Source: Microvirga lenta (GTDB lineage Bacteria > Pseudomonadota > Alphaproteobacteria > Rhizobiales > Beijerinckiaceae). Taken from it: a DNA stretch of 64,000 nt. The stretch's first letter is position 1, and every line of letters starts with the position of its first letter. The notes below the pieces were generated by a model. It was not told where the DNA came from and made no database searches. It saw nothing but the letters and a program-made list of their open reading frames with translations. Positions 9,668 to 19,101 of this stretch are shown here, piece after piece. Made by a program: the position numbers and the translations under genes. The DNA lies in contig NZ_JAJBBR010000010.1 in the NCBI RefSeq assembly GCF_020532555.1, forward strand, positions 62,001 to 126,000, read 5' to 3'.

Positions 9668-10330
9668 ATGGTCGATTTCACGCAGGCGCGCCGTATGATG
9701 GTTGATAGCCAGCTGCGCACGTTCGATGTGAACGACATTCCTCTTTTGGATGCCATGGACGACGTGCCGCGGGAGCGGTTCGTGCTGCCGGGGCGCGAGG
9801 AGCTTGCCTATATCGATCAGGATATTCCCGTCAGCAAAGGCGCCGAAAGGCGCTACATGCTGTCGCCCATGGTGATGGGGCGTCTGATCCAGGCCCTCGG
9901 AATCGAGGCCGGGGACGCGGTTCTCGATGTGGCCTGCGGTCGCGGCTATTCTTCCGCCGTTCTTGCCACCCTGGGCGCACAGGTGACGGCCCTTGAATCG
10001 GACGAGGGGCTCGCCGCCACCGCTGCAGAGTGCCTTGCCGCTGCCGGTGTCGCGGGTGTCACCGTCAAGTACGGCCCCCTGGATCAGGGCTGTCCGGAAA
10101 ATGCCCCCTACAAGGCCATCCTCATCAACGGCGCCGTCGAGCTGCGTCCCGAGCGCCTGCTCGAGCAGCTGGCCGACGGTGGGCGTCTGGTCTGCGTGAA
10201 GGGCCGCGGCCGTGCCGCTCGTGCGACGCTCTACGTCCGTTCCGGCGACACTTTCGGCGAGCGCACCATGTTCGATGCCGCCGCTCCTCTGCTCGAGCCG
10301 TTCCAGGCCAAGCCCGGATTCACGTTCTGA
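9668..10330 (+). CDS. pcm: protein-L-isoaspartate O-methyltransferase family protein
   Basis: SAM-dependent methyltransferase of the PCMT family, which starts repair of isoaspartyl residues. The 220 residues begin MVDFTQARRMMVDSQLRTFD, and the SAM-binding glycine motif is VLDVACGRGYSSAVLATLG. This is the short alphaproteobacterial version that regularly precedes tolC; its substrate has not, to my knowledge, been shown. The start at 9668 excludes the tRNA-Cys-derived upstream reading frame. Confidence 0.88.
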   Translation: MVDFTQARRMMVDSQLRTFDVNDIPLLDAMDDVPRERFVLPGREELAYIDQDIPVSKGAERRYMLSPMVMGRLIQALGIEAGDAVLDVACGRGYSSAVLATLGAQVTALESDEGLAATAAECLAAAGVAGVTVKYGPLDQGCPENAPYKAILINGAVELRPERLLEQLADGGRLVCVKGRGRAARATLYVRSGDTFGERTMFDAAAPLLEPFQAKPGFTF

Positions 10331-10509
10331 GTCGGTCGGCACGGGAGCCGGCAGTGTCGCTTTTTTGCGCCACTCCCCCACTAATCGCTACTAACCGCCG
10401 CACAGACGATTGCCGACTCTTACCCCTTGGGTATTGTTTCGCTTTGAGTCGGGTTGGATTAGAAAATTCATAGGTCGGGCTGCGGGAGGACCGCTGAGCC
10501 GACGGGCAG

Positions 10510-11910
10510 GTGGGCGTGAACAACAGTCAGTTTCTTAAAAAGTACCGGACTCTCTTCGGCGTAATGGCCTCTGCTTTCGTCTTGGCGGGGGCTTCGGGGG
10601 CTTCCGCGGAAACCCTGGAAAGTGCGCTCGCCCGTGCCTACGGCTACAATCCGACCCTGAATTCCCAGCGCGCCAATGTTCGCGCCACGGACGAGAACGT
10701 GGCCCGCGCGAAGTCCGGCTACCGTCCTCAGGTCAATGCCTCGGCGGATGTGGGCCGGACCTTCTCGGACGTGACCCGTCCGGGAGGCGAAGGAGGGATC
10801 AGCAGGCTCACTCCTCGCGGGGTCGGCGTGCAGGTCGATCAGACGATCTTCAACGGGTTTCGCACCGAAAACTCCGTCCGGCAGGCTGAATCGTCCGTGT
10901 TCGGGGCGCGCGAGAACCTCAACAACAACGAGCAGAACATCCTGTTCGATGCGGCCTCCGCCTATATGAACGTGCTGCGCGACACGGCGATCCTCGATCT
11001 CCAGCGCAACAACGTCGAGGTGATCGACGAGCAGCTCCGCCAGACCCAGGACCGCTTCAACGTCGGCGAAGTGACGCGAACCGACGTGGCCCAGGCCGAG
11101 TCCCGCCTGGCGCTTGCGCGCTCCCAGGCCAGCCTGGCCGAGTCGAACCTCCGCGCCAGCATTGCCCAATACCGGCAGGTCGTCGGAGCCGAGCCGCGCC
11201 AGCTCGCGCCGGGCCGTCCGCTGGACCGGCTGGTGCCCCGGAACGTGGATGCCGCCCTCCGGATCGCCTTCAACGAGCACCCGGCCATCAAGGCGGCCCT
11301 GCATGGGGTCGATGTGGCCGAGCTGCAGGTCAAGATCGAGCAGGGCGCCCTGGCGCCGCAGCTCGGCGTGCGCGGTACGGTCGCGCAGCGCTACGACAAC
11401 CAGGTCGAAGGCGACCGTGCCCTGTCGGCCTCGGTGGTCGCTCAGCTGAACGTGCCGATCTACGACGGCGGCCAAGCCTATGCCAGCACCCGCCAGGCCA
11501 AGGAAGTCGTCGGTCAGCGCCGCCTGGAAGCCGATGCCATTCGCGATCAGGTCCGCGCGTTCGTGATCACCTCCTGGGGGCAGCTCGAGGCGGCCCGGGC
11601 TCAGATTGCCGCCGCCCAGTCTCAGGTGGATGCTGCCGAGACCGCGCTCAACGGCGTTCGCGAGGAGGCTCGGGTCGGTCAGCGCACAACCCTGGACGTC
11701 CTCAACGCCCAGCAGGAACTGCTCAACGCCCGGGTGAACCTCATCACGGCCCAGCGCGACCGTGTGGTCGCCTCCTATGCGGTCGTCCAGGCCATGGGTC
11801 GCCTGAACTCCCGTGCCCTCGGCCTTGCCGTCAACCACTACAGCCCGAAGATCCACTTCGATCAGGTCAAGGATCTCTGGGGTGGCCTGGTCACTCCTGA
11901 CGGACGCTGA
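10510..11910 (+). CDS. tolC: TolC-family outer membrane efflux / type I secretion channel
   Basis: Outer-membrane and trans-periplasmic channel for efflux pumps and type I secretion. The 466 residues start at GTG 10510 (or GTG 10516) with a signal peptide ending near GASAETLESALARAYGYNP. Two OEP repeats with long alpha-helical barrel segments follow, for example LQRNNVEVIDEQLRQTQDRF and the matching TTLDVLNAQQELLNARVNLI. It is a plausible exit channel for the RTX proteins in this window, but that link is inference; no HlyB/HlyD pair is present here. Confidence 0.92.
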   Translation: MGVNNSQFLKKYRTLFGVMASAFVLAGASGASAETLESALARAYGYNPTLNSQRANVRATDENVARAKSGYRPQVNASADVGRTFSDVTRPGGEGGISRLTPRGVGVQVDQTIFNGFRTENSVRQAESSVFGARENLNNNEQNILFDAASAYMNVLRDTAILDLQRNNVEVIDEQLRQTQDRFNVGEVTRTDVAQAESRLALARSQASLAESNLRASIAQYRQVVGAEPRQLAPGRPLDRLVPRNVDAALRIAFNEHPAIKAALHGVDVAELQVKIEQGALAPQLGVRGTVAQRYDNQVEGDRALSASVVAQLNVPIYDGGQAYASTRQAKEVVGQRRLEADAIRDQVRAFVITSWGQLEAARAQIAAAQSQVDAAETALNGVREEARVGQRTTLDVLNAQQELLNARVNLITAQRDRVVASYAVVQAMGRLNSRALGLAVNHYSPKIHFDQVKDLWGGLVTPDGR

Positions 11911-11982
11911 AAAATCCGGGCGACAACGCGATTGTTGCGCCCGGCTCTACTTGCTTCCCCGCCTGCCTATGAAATACTTAAG

Positions 11983-11998
11983 ACATTCGTAAGAATGT
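11983..11998. promoter_or_regulatory. 16-bp dyad upstream of popZ
   Basis: ACATTC-GTAA-GAATGT is a perfect inverted repeat, flanked by CTTAA on the left and TTCTTAA on the right. A TATAAA-like box follows at 12012-12017, and the popZ ATG is at 12037. The position is that expected of an operator over the -35 region. The binding protein is unknown. Confidence 0.45.
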
Positions 11999-12036
11999 GA
12001 TTCTTAAACTCTATAAAGAGTGCGGCGGGCGGGCAG

Positions 12037-12630
12037 ATGACTTCAGTAAGCGCAAAGATCAGCGAACCTTCGATGGAAGAAATACTTGCTTCCATCCGGC
12101 GCATCATCGCTGATGACCAAGAGACATTGCAGATCGTGCAGCCGGGAGCGTCTTCCAGTGAGGGCTCGCCCCTGCGGAACGTGCTCGACCTGACCGAGCA
12201 TCAAGTCTCTGCCGAAATGCTGCCGATCCTGCCCGATCCGGAGCTGGAACCGCCTGTTTTCACGGCCTTCGACGAGGACGAAGACGACGAGATGGGTGAC
12301 GATGCGCCCGTGATGGATTTCCCCAGCGTTGCCAAGGTCGAGCAGCCGGCCCCTCAGCCGCGGGTTTCGAGCGCCAAGGCGCCGATCATCCCTGCTCCGG
12401 CAATCGAGGCCGAGGAGCCGCTCCTGTCCAGCAAGGCCGACGCTTCCGTCGCGGATGCGTTCATGCGTCTTGATTCGACGGTGGCGCAGAATGCGCCGAA
12501 GACCCTGGAGGATCTGGCGAAGGAAATGCTGCGTCCCATGCTCAAGACATGGCTGGACGACAACCTTCCGCCTCTCGTCGAGCGGCTCGTCCAGGCTGAA
12601 ATCGAGCGGGTGACCCGCAGCCGGCGCTGA
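12037..12630 (+). CDS. popZ: cell-pole-organizing protein PopZ (DUF2497)
   Basis: Polar scaffold that self-assembles at the cell pole and anchors the ParB-parS centromere and cell-cycle kinases. The 197 residues show the N-terminal binding helix EPSMEEILASIRRIIADD, a long acidic and proline-rich linker (about residues 40-135), and the C-terminal oligomerisation helices ending LVERLVQAEIERVTRSRR. Its place between tolC and valS is the conserved one. DivK, also a polar cell-cycle protein, is encoded 20 kb away. Confidence 0.9.
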   Translation: MTSVSAKISEPSMEEILASIRRIIADDQETLQIVQPGASSSEGSPLRNVLDLTEHQVSAEMLPILPDPELEPPVFTAFDEDEDDEMGDDAPVMDFPSVAKVEQPAPQPRVSSAKAPIIPAPAIEAEEPLLSSKADASVADAFMRLDSTVAQNAPKTLEDLAKEMLRPMLKTWLDDNLPPLVERLVQAEIERVTRSRR

Positions 12631-12722
12631 GTTTGTTTTCCTTCGGTTGACTTCGCCGCATCGGTCCGGTTTGTAGCCGTCTTGCTCGCGCGTTTGGCGC
12701 GCCAACTTGCCGGTACTGACCC

Positions 12723-15431
12723 ATGATGGACAAGACGTTCGATCCCGCCGCCGTCGAGGCGCGCATTTCAACCCGCTGGGATGAGGCCGAGGCCTTCAAG
12801 GCCGGGCGGCAGGATCGCAAGGACGCGAGCCCCTATACGATCGTCATCCCGCCGCCGAACGTGACGGGATCGCTCCACATGGGGCATGCCCTCAACAACA
12901 CGATCCAGGATATCCTCTGCCGCTTCGAGCGCATGCGGGGGCGCGACGTTCTCTGGCAGCCGGGCATGGACCATGCGGGCATCGCCACCCAGATGGTGGT
13001 CGAGCGCCAGCTCATGGAGCAGCAGATCCACCGGCGCCAGCTCGGGCGCGAGGAGTTCGTCAATCGCGTCTGGGCCTGGAAGGAAGAATCCGGCGGCAGG
13101 ATCAAGTCGCAGCTCCAGCGCCTCGGCGCCTCCTGCGACTGGTCGCGCGAGCGCTTCACCATGGACGAGGGGCTGTCGCACGCCGTCTTGAAGGTCTTCG
13201 TCGATCTCTACAGGCAGGGGCTGATCTACAAGGACAAGCGCCTTGTGAACTGGGACCCGAAGTTCCAGACCGCGATCTCGGACCTGGAGGTCCAGCAGGT
13301 CGAGGTGAAGGGCAGCCTCTGGCACATCCGTTATGCTGTCGAGGGGGAGGCGGACCGCTTCATCACGGTCGCCACCACCCGCCCGGAGACGATGCTCGGC
13401 GACGTGGCCGTGGCCGTTCATCCCGAGGATGAGCGCTACAAGGATCTCGTCGGCAAGTTCGCCGTCCTGCCGCTCGTGGGTCGCCGCATCCCCATCGTGG
13501 CGGACGAATATTCCGATCCGGAGAAGGGCACGGGTGCGGTGAAGATCACCCCGGCGCACGACTTCAACGATTTCGAGGTCGGCAGGCGCCATAAGCTGCC
13601 GCTCATCAATATCCTGGGCCCGGAGGCAGAGCTTCAGCTCGCCGGCAACGAGGCTTTCCTCGCCGATCTGCCCTCGACGGGCGAGCTCGAAGCCGTTCTC
13701 GCTCTCCACGGCGTCGACCGGGCCGAGGCGCGCAAGCGCATCGTGGCGCTGCTCGAGGAGAAGGAGTTCCTCGTCCAGATCGAGCCCCACACCCATATGG
13801 TTCCGCACGGCGACCGTTCGGGCGTGGTGATCGAGCCCTATCTCACGGATCAGTGGTACGTGAACGTGAAGCCGCTGGCCGAGCGGGCGCTCGGTGCCGT
13901 GCGCAAGGGACAGACCAAGTTCGTGCCCGAGAACTGGGAGAAGACCTATTTCCAATGGCTCGAGAACATCGAGCCGTGGTGCGTGTCGCGTCAGCTCTGG
14001 TGGGGACACCAGATTCCCGCCTGGTACGACGATCAGGGCAACACCTACGTGGCCATGAGCGAAGAAGAGGCGAAGGCCGAGGCCCGCGCCAGGCACGGCG
14101 GCGACGTGGCGCTCAAGCGCGACGAGGACGTGCTCGATACCTGGTTCTCCTCGGCCCTGTGGCCGTTCTCGACGCTCGGCTGGCCCGAAGAGACGCCGGA
14201 GGTGAAGCGGTACTATCCGACCAACACCCTCGTGACGGGCTTCGACATCATCTTTTTCTGGGTCGCCCGCATGATGATGATGGGCCTGCACTTCATGGAC
14301 GAGGTGCCGTTCGACACGGTCTACATCCATGCCCTCGTCCGTGACGAGAAGGGCGCGAAGATGTCGAAGTCGAAGGGGAACGTGATCGACCCCCTCGAAC
14401 TCATCGAGCAGTACGGCGCGGACGCCCTGCGCATGACGCTCTCGGCCATGGCCGCGCAAGGACGCGACATCAAGCTCAGCGTCCAGCGCGTCGAGGGCTA
14501 CCGCAACTTCGCGACCAAGATCTGGAACGCGGCACGCTTCGCCGAGATGAATGAGTGCAAGCGCGTCGAGGGTTTCGATCCGGCTTCCGTCAAGGAGACG
14601 CTCAATCAATGGGCGCTCAGCGAGTGCGCCAAGGCGGTGGACGAGGTCGCGACCGGCATCCAGGCCTACAAGTTCAACGAAGCGGCGCTCGCAGCCTATC
14701 GCTTCGTCTGGAATGTCTTCTGCGATTGGACGCTCGAACTCGCCAAGCCCGTGCTGCAGGGCGAGGATTCTCCTGCGAAGGACGAGACGCGTGCGACCAT
14801 CGCCTTCGTGTTCGATGAAATCTGCAAGCTCCTGCATCCGTTCATGCCGTTCCTCACCGAGGAGCTGTGGGCGATCAAGGGCGAGGAAGGCCCGAAGCGC
14901 GAGACCATTCTGGCGCTGACGCCATGGCCGGCGCTCAAGGGGCTCGTGAACGAGGCCGCCGAGGCGGAGATCGGCTGGGTCGTCGACCTCGTCACCGAGG
15001 TGCGTTCGGCCCGTTCCGAAACGAACGTTCCGGCAGGTGCACAGATTCCGCTGGTGCTCGTGTCGCCTTCGGCCGATGTGCAGGCCCGTGTCGGTCGGTG
15101 GGGCGACATCGTCAAGCGCCTCGCGCGCCTGTCGGAGATCGGCACGGCCGATGCCGCTCCCAAGAGCTCGATCCAGCTTCTGATCCGGGGCGAGGTGGCG
15201 GCCCTTCCGCTGGAAGGCGTCATCGATCTCGCGGCCGAGCGGGCGCGTCTCGCCAAGGAGATCCAGAAGCTCGATGCCGAGGTCGGAAAGATCGACGCGA
15301 AGCTCGGAAACGCGGACTTCCTCAAGCGGGCGCCGGAAGAGGTGGTCGAGGAGCAGCGCGAGCGCCGGGACGAGGCCCTCTCGCGGAAGGGCAAGATGGA
15401 AGAGGCGCTGGGACGCCTCAAGGACGCGTAA
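12723..15431 (+). CDS. valS: valyl-tRNA synthetase
   Basis: Class I aminoacyl-tRNA synthetase that charges tRNA-Val. The 902 residues include the HIGH-type motif in PPPNVTGSLHMGHALNNTIQ (about residue 52), the CP1 editing domain (VATTRPETMLGDVAVAVHP), the KMSKS loop in GAKMSKSKGN (about residue 547), an anticodon-binding region, and a C-terminal coiled coil (LAAERARLAKEIQKLDAEVG) typical of ValRS. ATG 12723 and ATG 12726 are both usable. It ends at a terminator shared with the convergent yjaB-like gene. Confidence 0.97.
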   Translation: MMDKTFDPAAVEARISTRWDEAEAFKAGRQDRKDASPYTIVIPPPNVTGSLHMGHALNNTIQDILCRFERMRGRDVLWQPGMDHAGIATQMVVERQLMEQQIHRRQLGREEFVNRVWAWKEESGGRIKSQLQRLGASCDWSRERFTMDEGLSHAVLKVFVDLYRQGLIYKDKRLVNWDPKFQTAISDLEVQQVEVKGSLWHIRYAVEGEADRFITVATTRPETMLGDVAVAVHPEDERYKDLVGKFAVLPLVGRRIPIVADEYSDPEKGTGAVKITPAHDFNDFEVGRRHKLPLINILGPEAELQLAGNEAFLADLPSTGELEAVLALHGVDRAEARKRIVALLEEKEFLVQIEPHTHMVPHGDRSGVVIEPYLTDQWYVNVKPLAERALGAVRKGQTKFVPENWEKTYFQWLENIEPWCVSRQLWWGHQIPAWYDDQGNTYVAMSEEEAKAEARARHGGDVALKRDEDVLDTWFSSALWPFSTLGWPEETPEVKRYYPTNTLVTGFDIIFFWVARMMMMGLHFMDEVPFDTVYIHALVRDEKGAKMSKSKGNVIDPLELIEQYGADALRMTLSAMAAQGRDIKLSVQRVEGYRNFATKIWNAARFAEMNECKRVEGFDPASVKETLNQWALSECAKAVDEVATGIQAYKFNEAALAAYRFVWNVFCDWTLELAKPVLQGEDSPAKDETRATIAFVFDEICKLLHPFMPFLTEELWAIKGEEGPKRETILALTPWPALKGLVNEAAEAEIGWVVDLVTEVRSARSETNVPAGAQIPLVLVSPSADVQARVGRWGDIVKRLARLSEIGTADAAPKSSIQLLIRGEVAALPLEGVIDLAAERARLAKEIQKLDAEVGKIDAKLGNADFLKRAPEEVVEEQRERRDEALSRKGKMEEALGRLKDA

Positions 15432-15437
15432 CCAAAG

Positions 15438-15462
15438 AGGGCCGCCGACAGGCGGCCCTTTT
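15438..15462. terminator. bidirectional terminator between valS and the acetyltransferase gene
   Basis: AGGGCCGCC pairs with GGCGGCCCT around a GACA loop, followed by TTT. An A-rich stretch (AAAGA) precedes the stem, so the structure can also serve the convergent gene. Confidence 0.8.
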
Positions 15463-15474
15463 CGTGTCGGGCCG

Positions 15475-15924
15475 TCAGGTCGTGGCGCTGGCGCGCGCAA
15501 GATGCAGGATCGGGAACGGCTTTCCCGAACCATCGAGCTCCGACCGCCCTGTCTGACGGAATCCGAGCCGCCCGTAGAACGAGCAGGCCCCCGCGTTCTG
15601 CTCATTGACGTCGACCGTCAGCTCACCGGCGAGCGACGCGGCATGGGCGACGAGCACCCGGCCTATTCCCTTGCCGTGCTCCGAGGGATGAACGAAAAGC
15701 GCGTCGATCTTCGCTCCCGTCATTCCCATGAAGCCCTTCGGCTCATCGCCTTCCGTGGTGGCGACCCAGAAGGGGCAGGATGGCAGGTAATGGTCCCGCA
15801 CCTGTACGGCATAGAACCGGATGTCCTCTTCCGTCAGGAATCCGTGCGTGGCGCGCACCGCCTCCCGCCAGATCTCGAACATGGCGGGCACGTCCGTCGG
15901 GCGCGATGGGCGAATCCTGATCAT
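15475..15924 (-). CDS. YjaB-like GNAT N-acetyltransferase
   Basis: Predicted acetyl-CoA-dependent N-acetyltransferase, 149 residues from ATG 15924 (MIRIRPSRPTDVPAMFEIWR). The acetyl-CoA-binding loop reads HPSEHGKGIGRVLV, and the C-terminal part has NEQNAGACSFYGRLGFRQTG followed by GKPFPILHLA. This closely follows E. coli YjaB in order and length. The substrate is unknown. The frame stays open upstream to 16056, but that part lacks family sequence, so I start at 15924. Confidence 0.85.
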   Translation of the reverse strand: MIRIRPSRPTDVPAMFEIWREAVRATHGFLTEEDIRFYAVQVRDHYLPSCPFWVATTEGDEPKGFMGMTGAKIDALFVHPSEHGKGIGRVLVAHAASLAGELTVDVNEQNAGACSFYGRLGFRQTGRSELDGSGKPFPILHLARASATT

Positions 15925-16249
15925 GGCGGGTCGAGCTCCAGAACTTGGCAGAGGACCTGCCGCAGGCGGCAGGCCGGACCAGTCGGCGTGCCGTGCCGGT
16001 CGTAATCTGCATGCAGGCTGTTTCGGATTATCGTCCTGAAGGGGAGGGAATTCCACCGGTCGACGTTCCGCTCGGAGGTTTTCCGCTCGGATGCGGCCAA
16101 TCTATGCTCCAGCCCCTACGAACGGGTGGTCGGCGCCCTATGACCTGTGACCGGAGACGCAGGGCCGCAGGTTGGATGGTGACAAGACCTGCGGGTTTTG
16201 CTCTAGCTGATCGGCAAGTGGCCAAAGGCTTCGGACGAGGGATTGGAAC

Positions 16250-18253
16250 GTGCTCGAGAGTGTCCTGATCGCCAATCGCGGCGAGATCGCATGCCGCATC
16301 ATCCGGACCGCCAAGCGGTTGGGCATGCGCACCATTGCGGTCTATTCGGAAGCGGATGCGGATGCGCTCTTCGTGCGCATGGCCGACGAGGCCCATCTCA
16401 TCGGTCCGGCGCCCGCACGGGAGAGCTATCTGCAGATCGAGCGCATCCTCGACGTCGCCAAGCGTACGGGTGCCGCCTGCATCCACCCCGGCTACGGCTT
16501 CCTGTCCGAGCGGGCGGAGTTCGCCGAGGCCTGCGCCCAGAACGGAATCGTCTTCGTCGGCCCGCCCGCCTCGGCGATCCGTGCCATGGGCCTGAAGGAT
16601 GCCGCGAAGGCCCTTGTGCAGCAGGCCGGGGTGCCGGTCGTGCCGGGCTATCACGGCTCCAAGCAGGATCCGGATTTCCTGCGGCAGAAAGCCTATGAGA
16701 TCGGCTATCCCGTCCTCATCAAGGCGGTGGCCGGCGGCGGCGGCAAGGGAATGCGGCGGGTCGAGAAGGCGGCCGACTTCGATGCGGCCCTGGAAAGTGC
16801 GCAGCGCGAGGCCTCGAGCGCCTTCGGCGACCCGCGCGTTCTGGTCGAGAAATACATCCTCGCCCCACGCCACATCGAGATCCAGGTCTTCGCCGACCAG
16901 GAGGGCAACGTGGTGCACCTCTTCGAGCGCGATTGCTCCCTCCAGCGCCGGCACCAGAAGGTGATCGAGGAAGCGCCGGCCCCCGGCATGACGCCCGAGA
17001 TGCGCGAAATCATGGGCAAGGCCGCCATCGAGGCGGCGCGCGCCGTCGGCTATGTGGGCGCGGGTACGGTGGAATTCATCGCGGACGGTCGCGAGGGGCT
17101 CCGCCCCGACCGGTTCTATTTCATGGAGATGAACACCCGTCTTCAGGTCGAGCATCCGGTGACGGAAGCAATCACCGGCCTGGACCTCGTGGAGCTTCAG
17201 TTCCAGGTTGCCTCGGGCGACTGGCTTCCCTTCAACCAGGACGACCTCGAAATCCACGGCCATGCGGTCGAGGCGCGCCTCTACGCCGAGGATCCCGAGA
17301 AGGAATTCCTGCCGTCGACGGGAAAGCTCTGGGCGCTCGACTTTCCGGAAGACGAGGGGCTCCGCATCGATACCGGGGTGCAGGCGGGCGACGAGGTCAC
17401 GCCTTATTACGATCCCATGATCGCGAAAGTCATCGCCCATGGGGCCACCCGCGAGGAAGCGCTTTCGCGCTTGGCCGAGGCACTGGGCGACACCGTCGTC
17501 GCAGGACCGAAGACCAACGTGGCCTTCCTGAAGAAGCTCTGCGAGGCGAGGGAGTTCAGGAAGGGACAGTTCGACACGGGATATATCGACCGCAACATGG
17601 AGCAGCTCGGTGCCGCGCCTCAGGCGGCGGATCCGGAATCGGTCCGTCTCGGCGTGCTCAGATTGCTGGAGCACGATTTCGACCTGCGGAACTATCGCTC
17701 GACGGTCCAAGTGGGTAGCGCTGAAACCGCCTGGGACGATCATGACGGCTTCCAACTCGCCGGGCCGCGCCGCCAGGGCTTCCCGATCAAGGTCGACGGC
17801 GAGCGCACCGAGGCCGTGCTGGAATGGCCCGATCCGAGCGCACATCACGCGGCCCTGAACGTCGCGGTCCGGTGGGGCGATGGCGTCTCGCATCTGATCG
17901 AGGACTACATGCCTCTCGACCCGCGCGGCTTCGCGATGACCGACGACGGAGTCATCGTCCTGCGCGAGGGGCGCCAGACGCGCATCGCGATGTACGATCC
18001 GTTCGACATCGATCTCGAACACATGGATGGCGGCGATTCCATCAAGGCGCCCATGCATGGAAAGCTCATCGCGCTCTTCGTGCAGCCCGGCGACAGGGTC
18101 GAGAAGGGGCAGCGACTCGCCGTAGTCGAGGCCATGAAGATGGAGCATGTCCTGATCGCGCCTGCGGACGGCGAGGTGGCTGAAATTGCCGCCGAACCCG
18201 GCGCCCAGGTGGCGGAAGGCGCGCGGCTCATCGTTCTTAAGACGGAGGAGTGA
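16250..18253 (+). CDS. acyl-CoA carboxylase alpha subunit (biotin carboxylase plus biotin carrier; MccA-like)
   Basis: Carboxylates its own biotin with ATP and bicarbonate, for transfer to an acyl-CoA by a separate beta subunit. The 667 residues begin MLESVLIANRGEIACRIIRT. The ATP-grasp part has KAVAGGGGKGMRRV and the EMNTRLQVEHPVTE block, and the C-terminal biotinyl domain has VEAMKMEHV with the biotinyl-lysine near residue 630. The two-domain length fits 3-methylcrotonyl-CoA, propionyl-CoA or related carboxylases. No carboxyltransferase subunit is adjacent, so the acyl-CoA cannot be assigned. Start is GTG 16250. Confidence 0.88.
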   Translation: MLESVLIANRGEIACRIIRTAKRLGMRTIAVYSEADADALFVRMADEAHLIGPAPARESYLQIERILDVAKRTGAACIHPGYGFLSERAEFAEACAQNGIVFVGPPASAIRAMGLKDAAKALVQQAGVPVVPGYHGSKQDPDFLRQKAYEIGYPVLIKAVAGGGGKGMRRVEKAADFDAALESAQREASSAFGDPRVLVEKYILAPRHIEIQVFADQEGNVVHLFERDCSLQRRHQKVIEEAPAPGMTPEMREIMGKAAIEAARAVGYVGAGTVEFIADGREGLRPDRFYFMEMNTRLQVEHPVTEAITGLDLVELQFQVASGDWLPFNQDDLEIHGHAVEARLYAEDPEKEFLPSTGKLWALDFPEDEGLRIDTGVQAGDEVTPYYDPMIAKVIAHGATREEALSRLAEALGDTVVAGPKTNVAFLKKLCEAREFRKGQFDTGYIDRNMEQLGAAPQAADPESVRLGVLRLLEHDFDLRNYRSTVQVGSAETAWDDHDGFQLAGPRRQGFPIKVDGERTEAVLEWPDPSAHHAALNVAVRWGDGVSHLIEDYMPLDPRGFAMTDDGVIVLREGRQTRIAMYDPFDIDLEHMDGGDSIKAPMHGKLIALFVQPGDRVEKGQRLAVVEAMKMEHVLIAPADGEVAEIAAEPGAQVAEGARLIVLKTEE

Positions 18254-18307
18254 CCTGCGGCGCATCGTCCGGTTTTCCGGTTCCGGCGCGCATGGTTCAA
18301 CATTCGC

Positions 18308-18745
18308 ATGGCACTGCATCTCATCAAGCTCTGCGTCGGCTGCGACTCGATCACGGACCTCGAGGAATGGATCGAGGAGAACCGGGGTCACTATCGGCGC
18401 CTCGGGCGCGACTACGAGCAGACGCACACCACGCGCATGGTGCCAAAGCGCGTCGAGGAGCTGCTCGATGGCGGGTCCCTGTTCTGGGTCATTCGCGGGC
18501 AGGTGGCCTGTCGCCAGGCTCTTCTCGATGTCCGTCCGTTCACCGATGCGGACGGGATCGGCCGCTGCAGGCTCGTGCTGGAGCCGAAGGTCGTCTGCGT
18601 CGAGCCGCGTCCGTACAGACCGTTCCAGGGCTGGCGCTATCTCGCTTCGAAAGACGCTCCGCGTGACATCGGCGCCGGGACCGGCGATCTCGCCGTCATG
18701 CCTGAAACCATGCGTCGCGAGCTTGCCGAGCTCGGACTGCTCTAA
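18308..18745 (+). CDS. DUF1489 family protein
   Basis: 145-residue protein of a widespread alphaproteobacterial family of unknown function. It begins MALHLIKLCVGCDSITDLEE and contains the conserved RMVPKRVEELLDGGSLFWVI and PFQGWRYL segments. No signal peptide or membrane helix is visible, so it is probably cytoplasmic. It follows the carboxylase subunit by 54 bases and may be co-transcribed with it. Confidence 0.85.
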   Translation: MALHLIKLCVGCDSITDLEEWIEENRGHYRRLGRDYEQTHTTRMVPKRVEELLDGGSLFWVIRGQVACRQALLDVRPFTDADGIGRCRLVLEPKVVCVEPRPYRPFQGWRYLASKDAPRDIGAGTGDLAVMPETMRRELAELGLL

Positions 18746-18769
18746 CATGTGTTAATCGAGGCGATGTTT

Positions 18770-19021
18770 ATGCGACCCGTCATCATTCTCGGCCTGCTCA
18801 TTGCCGCGGGACCGGCGCTTGCGAAAGAGTGCCGCATGCCGGACGTGCCGCCCGGCATCCCCGTTCACCTGCCGCCCGAGTGCAGGCACCTCGATCGACG
18901 CGAGGCGAAGTCCTCCGTTCACAGCGACATGAGAGGCGGCGACGGCTTCATCGATCTCGGTCATGGCACCAAGGTGCGGGTCGGCGGTCGCGTCAGGGCG
19001 GAAACAGGCCTCCGCCGTTAG
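18770..19021 (+). CDS. small secreted protein of unknown function
   Basis: 83 residues starting MRPVIILGLLIAAGPALAKE, a short signal peptide. The mature part contains two cysteines (KECRM and PECRHL) that could form a disulfide, and ends in a basic tail. I chose ATG 18770 because GAGG at 18758-18761 is correctly spaced for it; ATG 18764 is too close and GTG 18749 would precede the signal peptide. No family recognised. Confidence 0.6.
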   Translation: MRPVIILGLLIAAGPALAKECRMPDVPPGIPVHLPPECRHLDRREAKSSVHSDMRGGDGFIDLGHGTKVRVGGRVRAETGLRR

Positions 19022-19101
19022 CCTTTTTCCCTAAGCCGCCTCGTGGAACCGCCGAGCCGCGATTCGCATTTGCTCAACAGTTCAGTTGAGTGGAGGTGGC
19101 G

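Noticed and set aside
16250..18253. Naming the biotin-dependent subunit as 3-methylcrotonyl-CoA carboxylase outright
   Set aside because: The alpha subunits of methylcrotonyl-, propionyl- and related carboxylases share these motifs, and no beta subunit lies beside it to decide.
12768..18748. Very long minus-strand open frames opposite valS and the carboxylase gene
   Set aside because: High-GC codon bias leaves the antisense frame open. Products are rich in Arg, His and Leu and match nothing, while the plus-strand genes have intact catalytic motifs.
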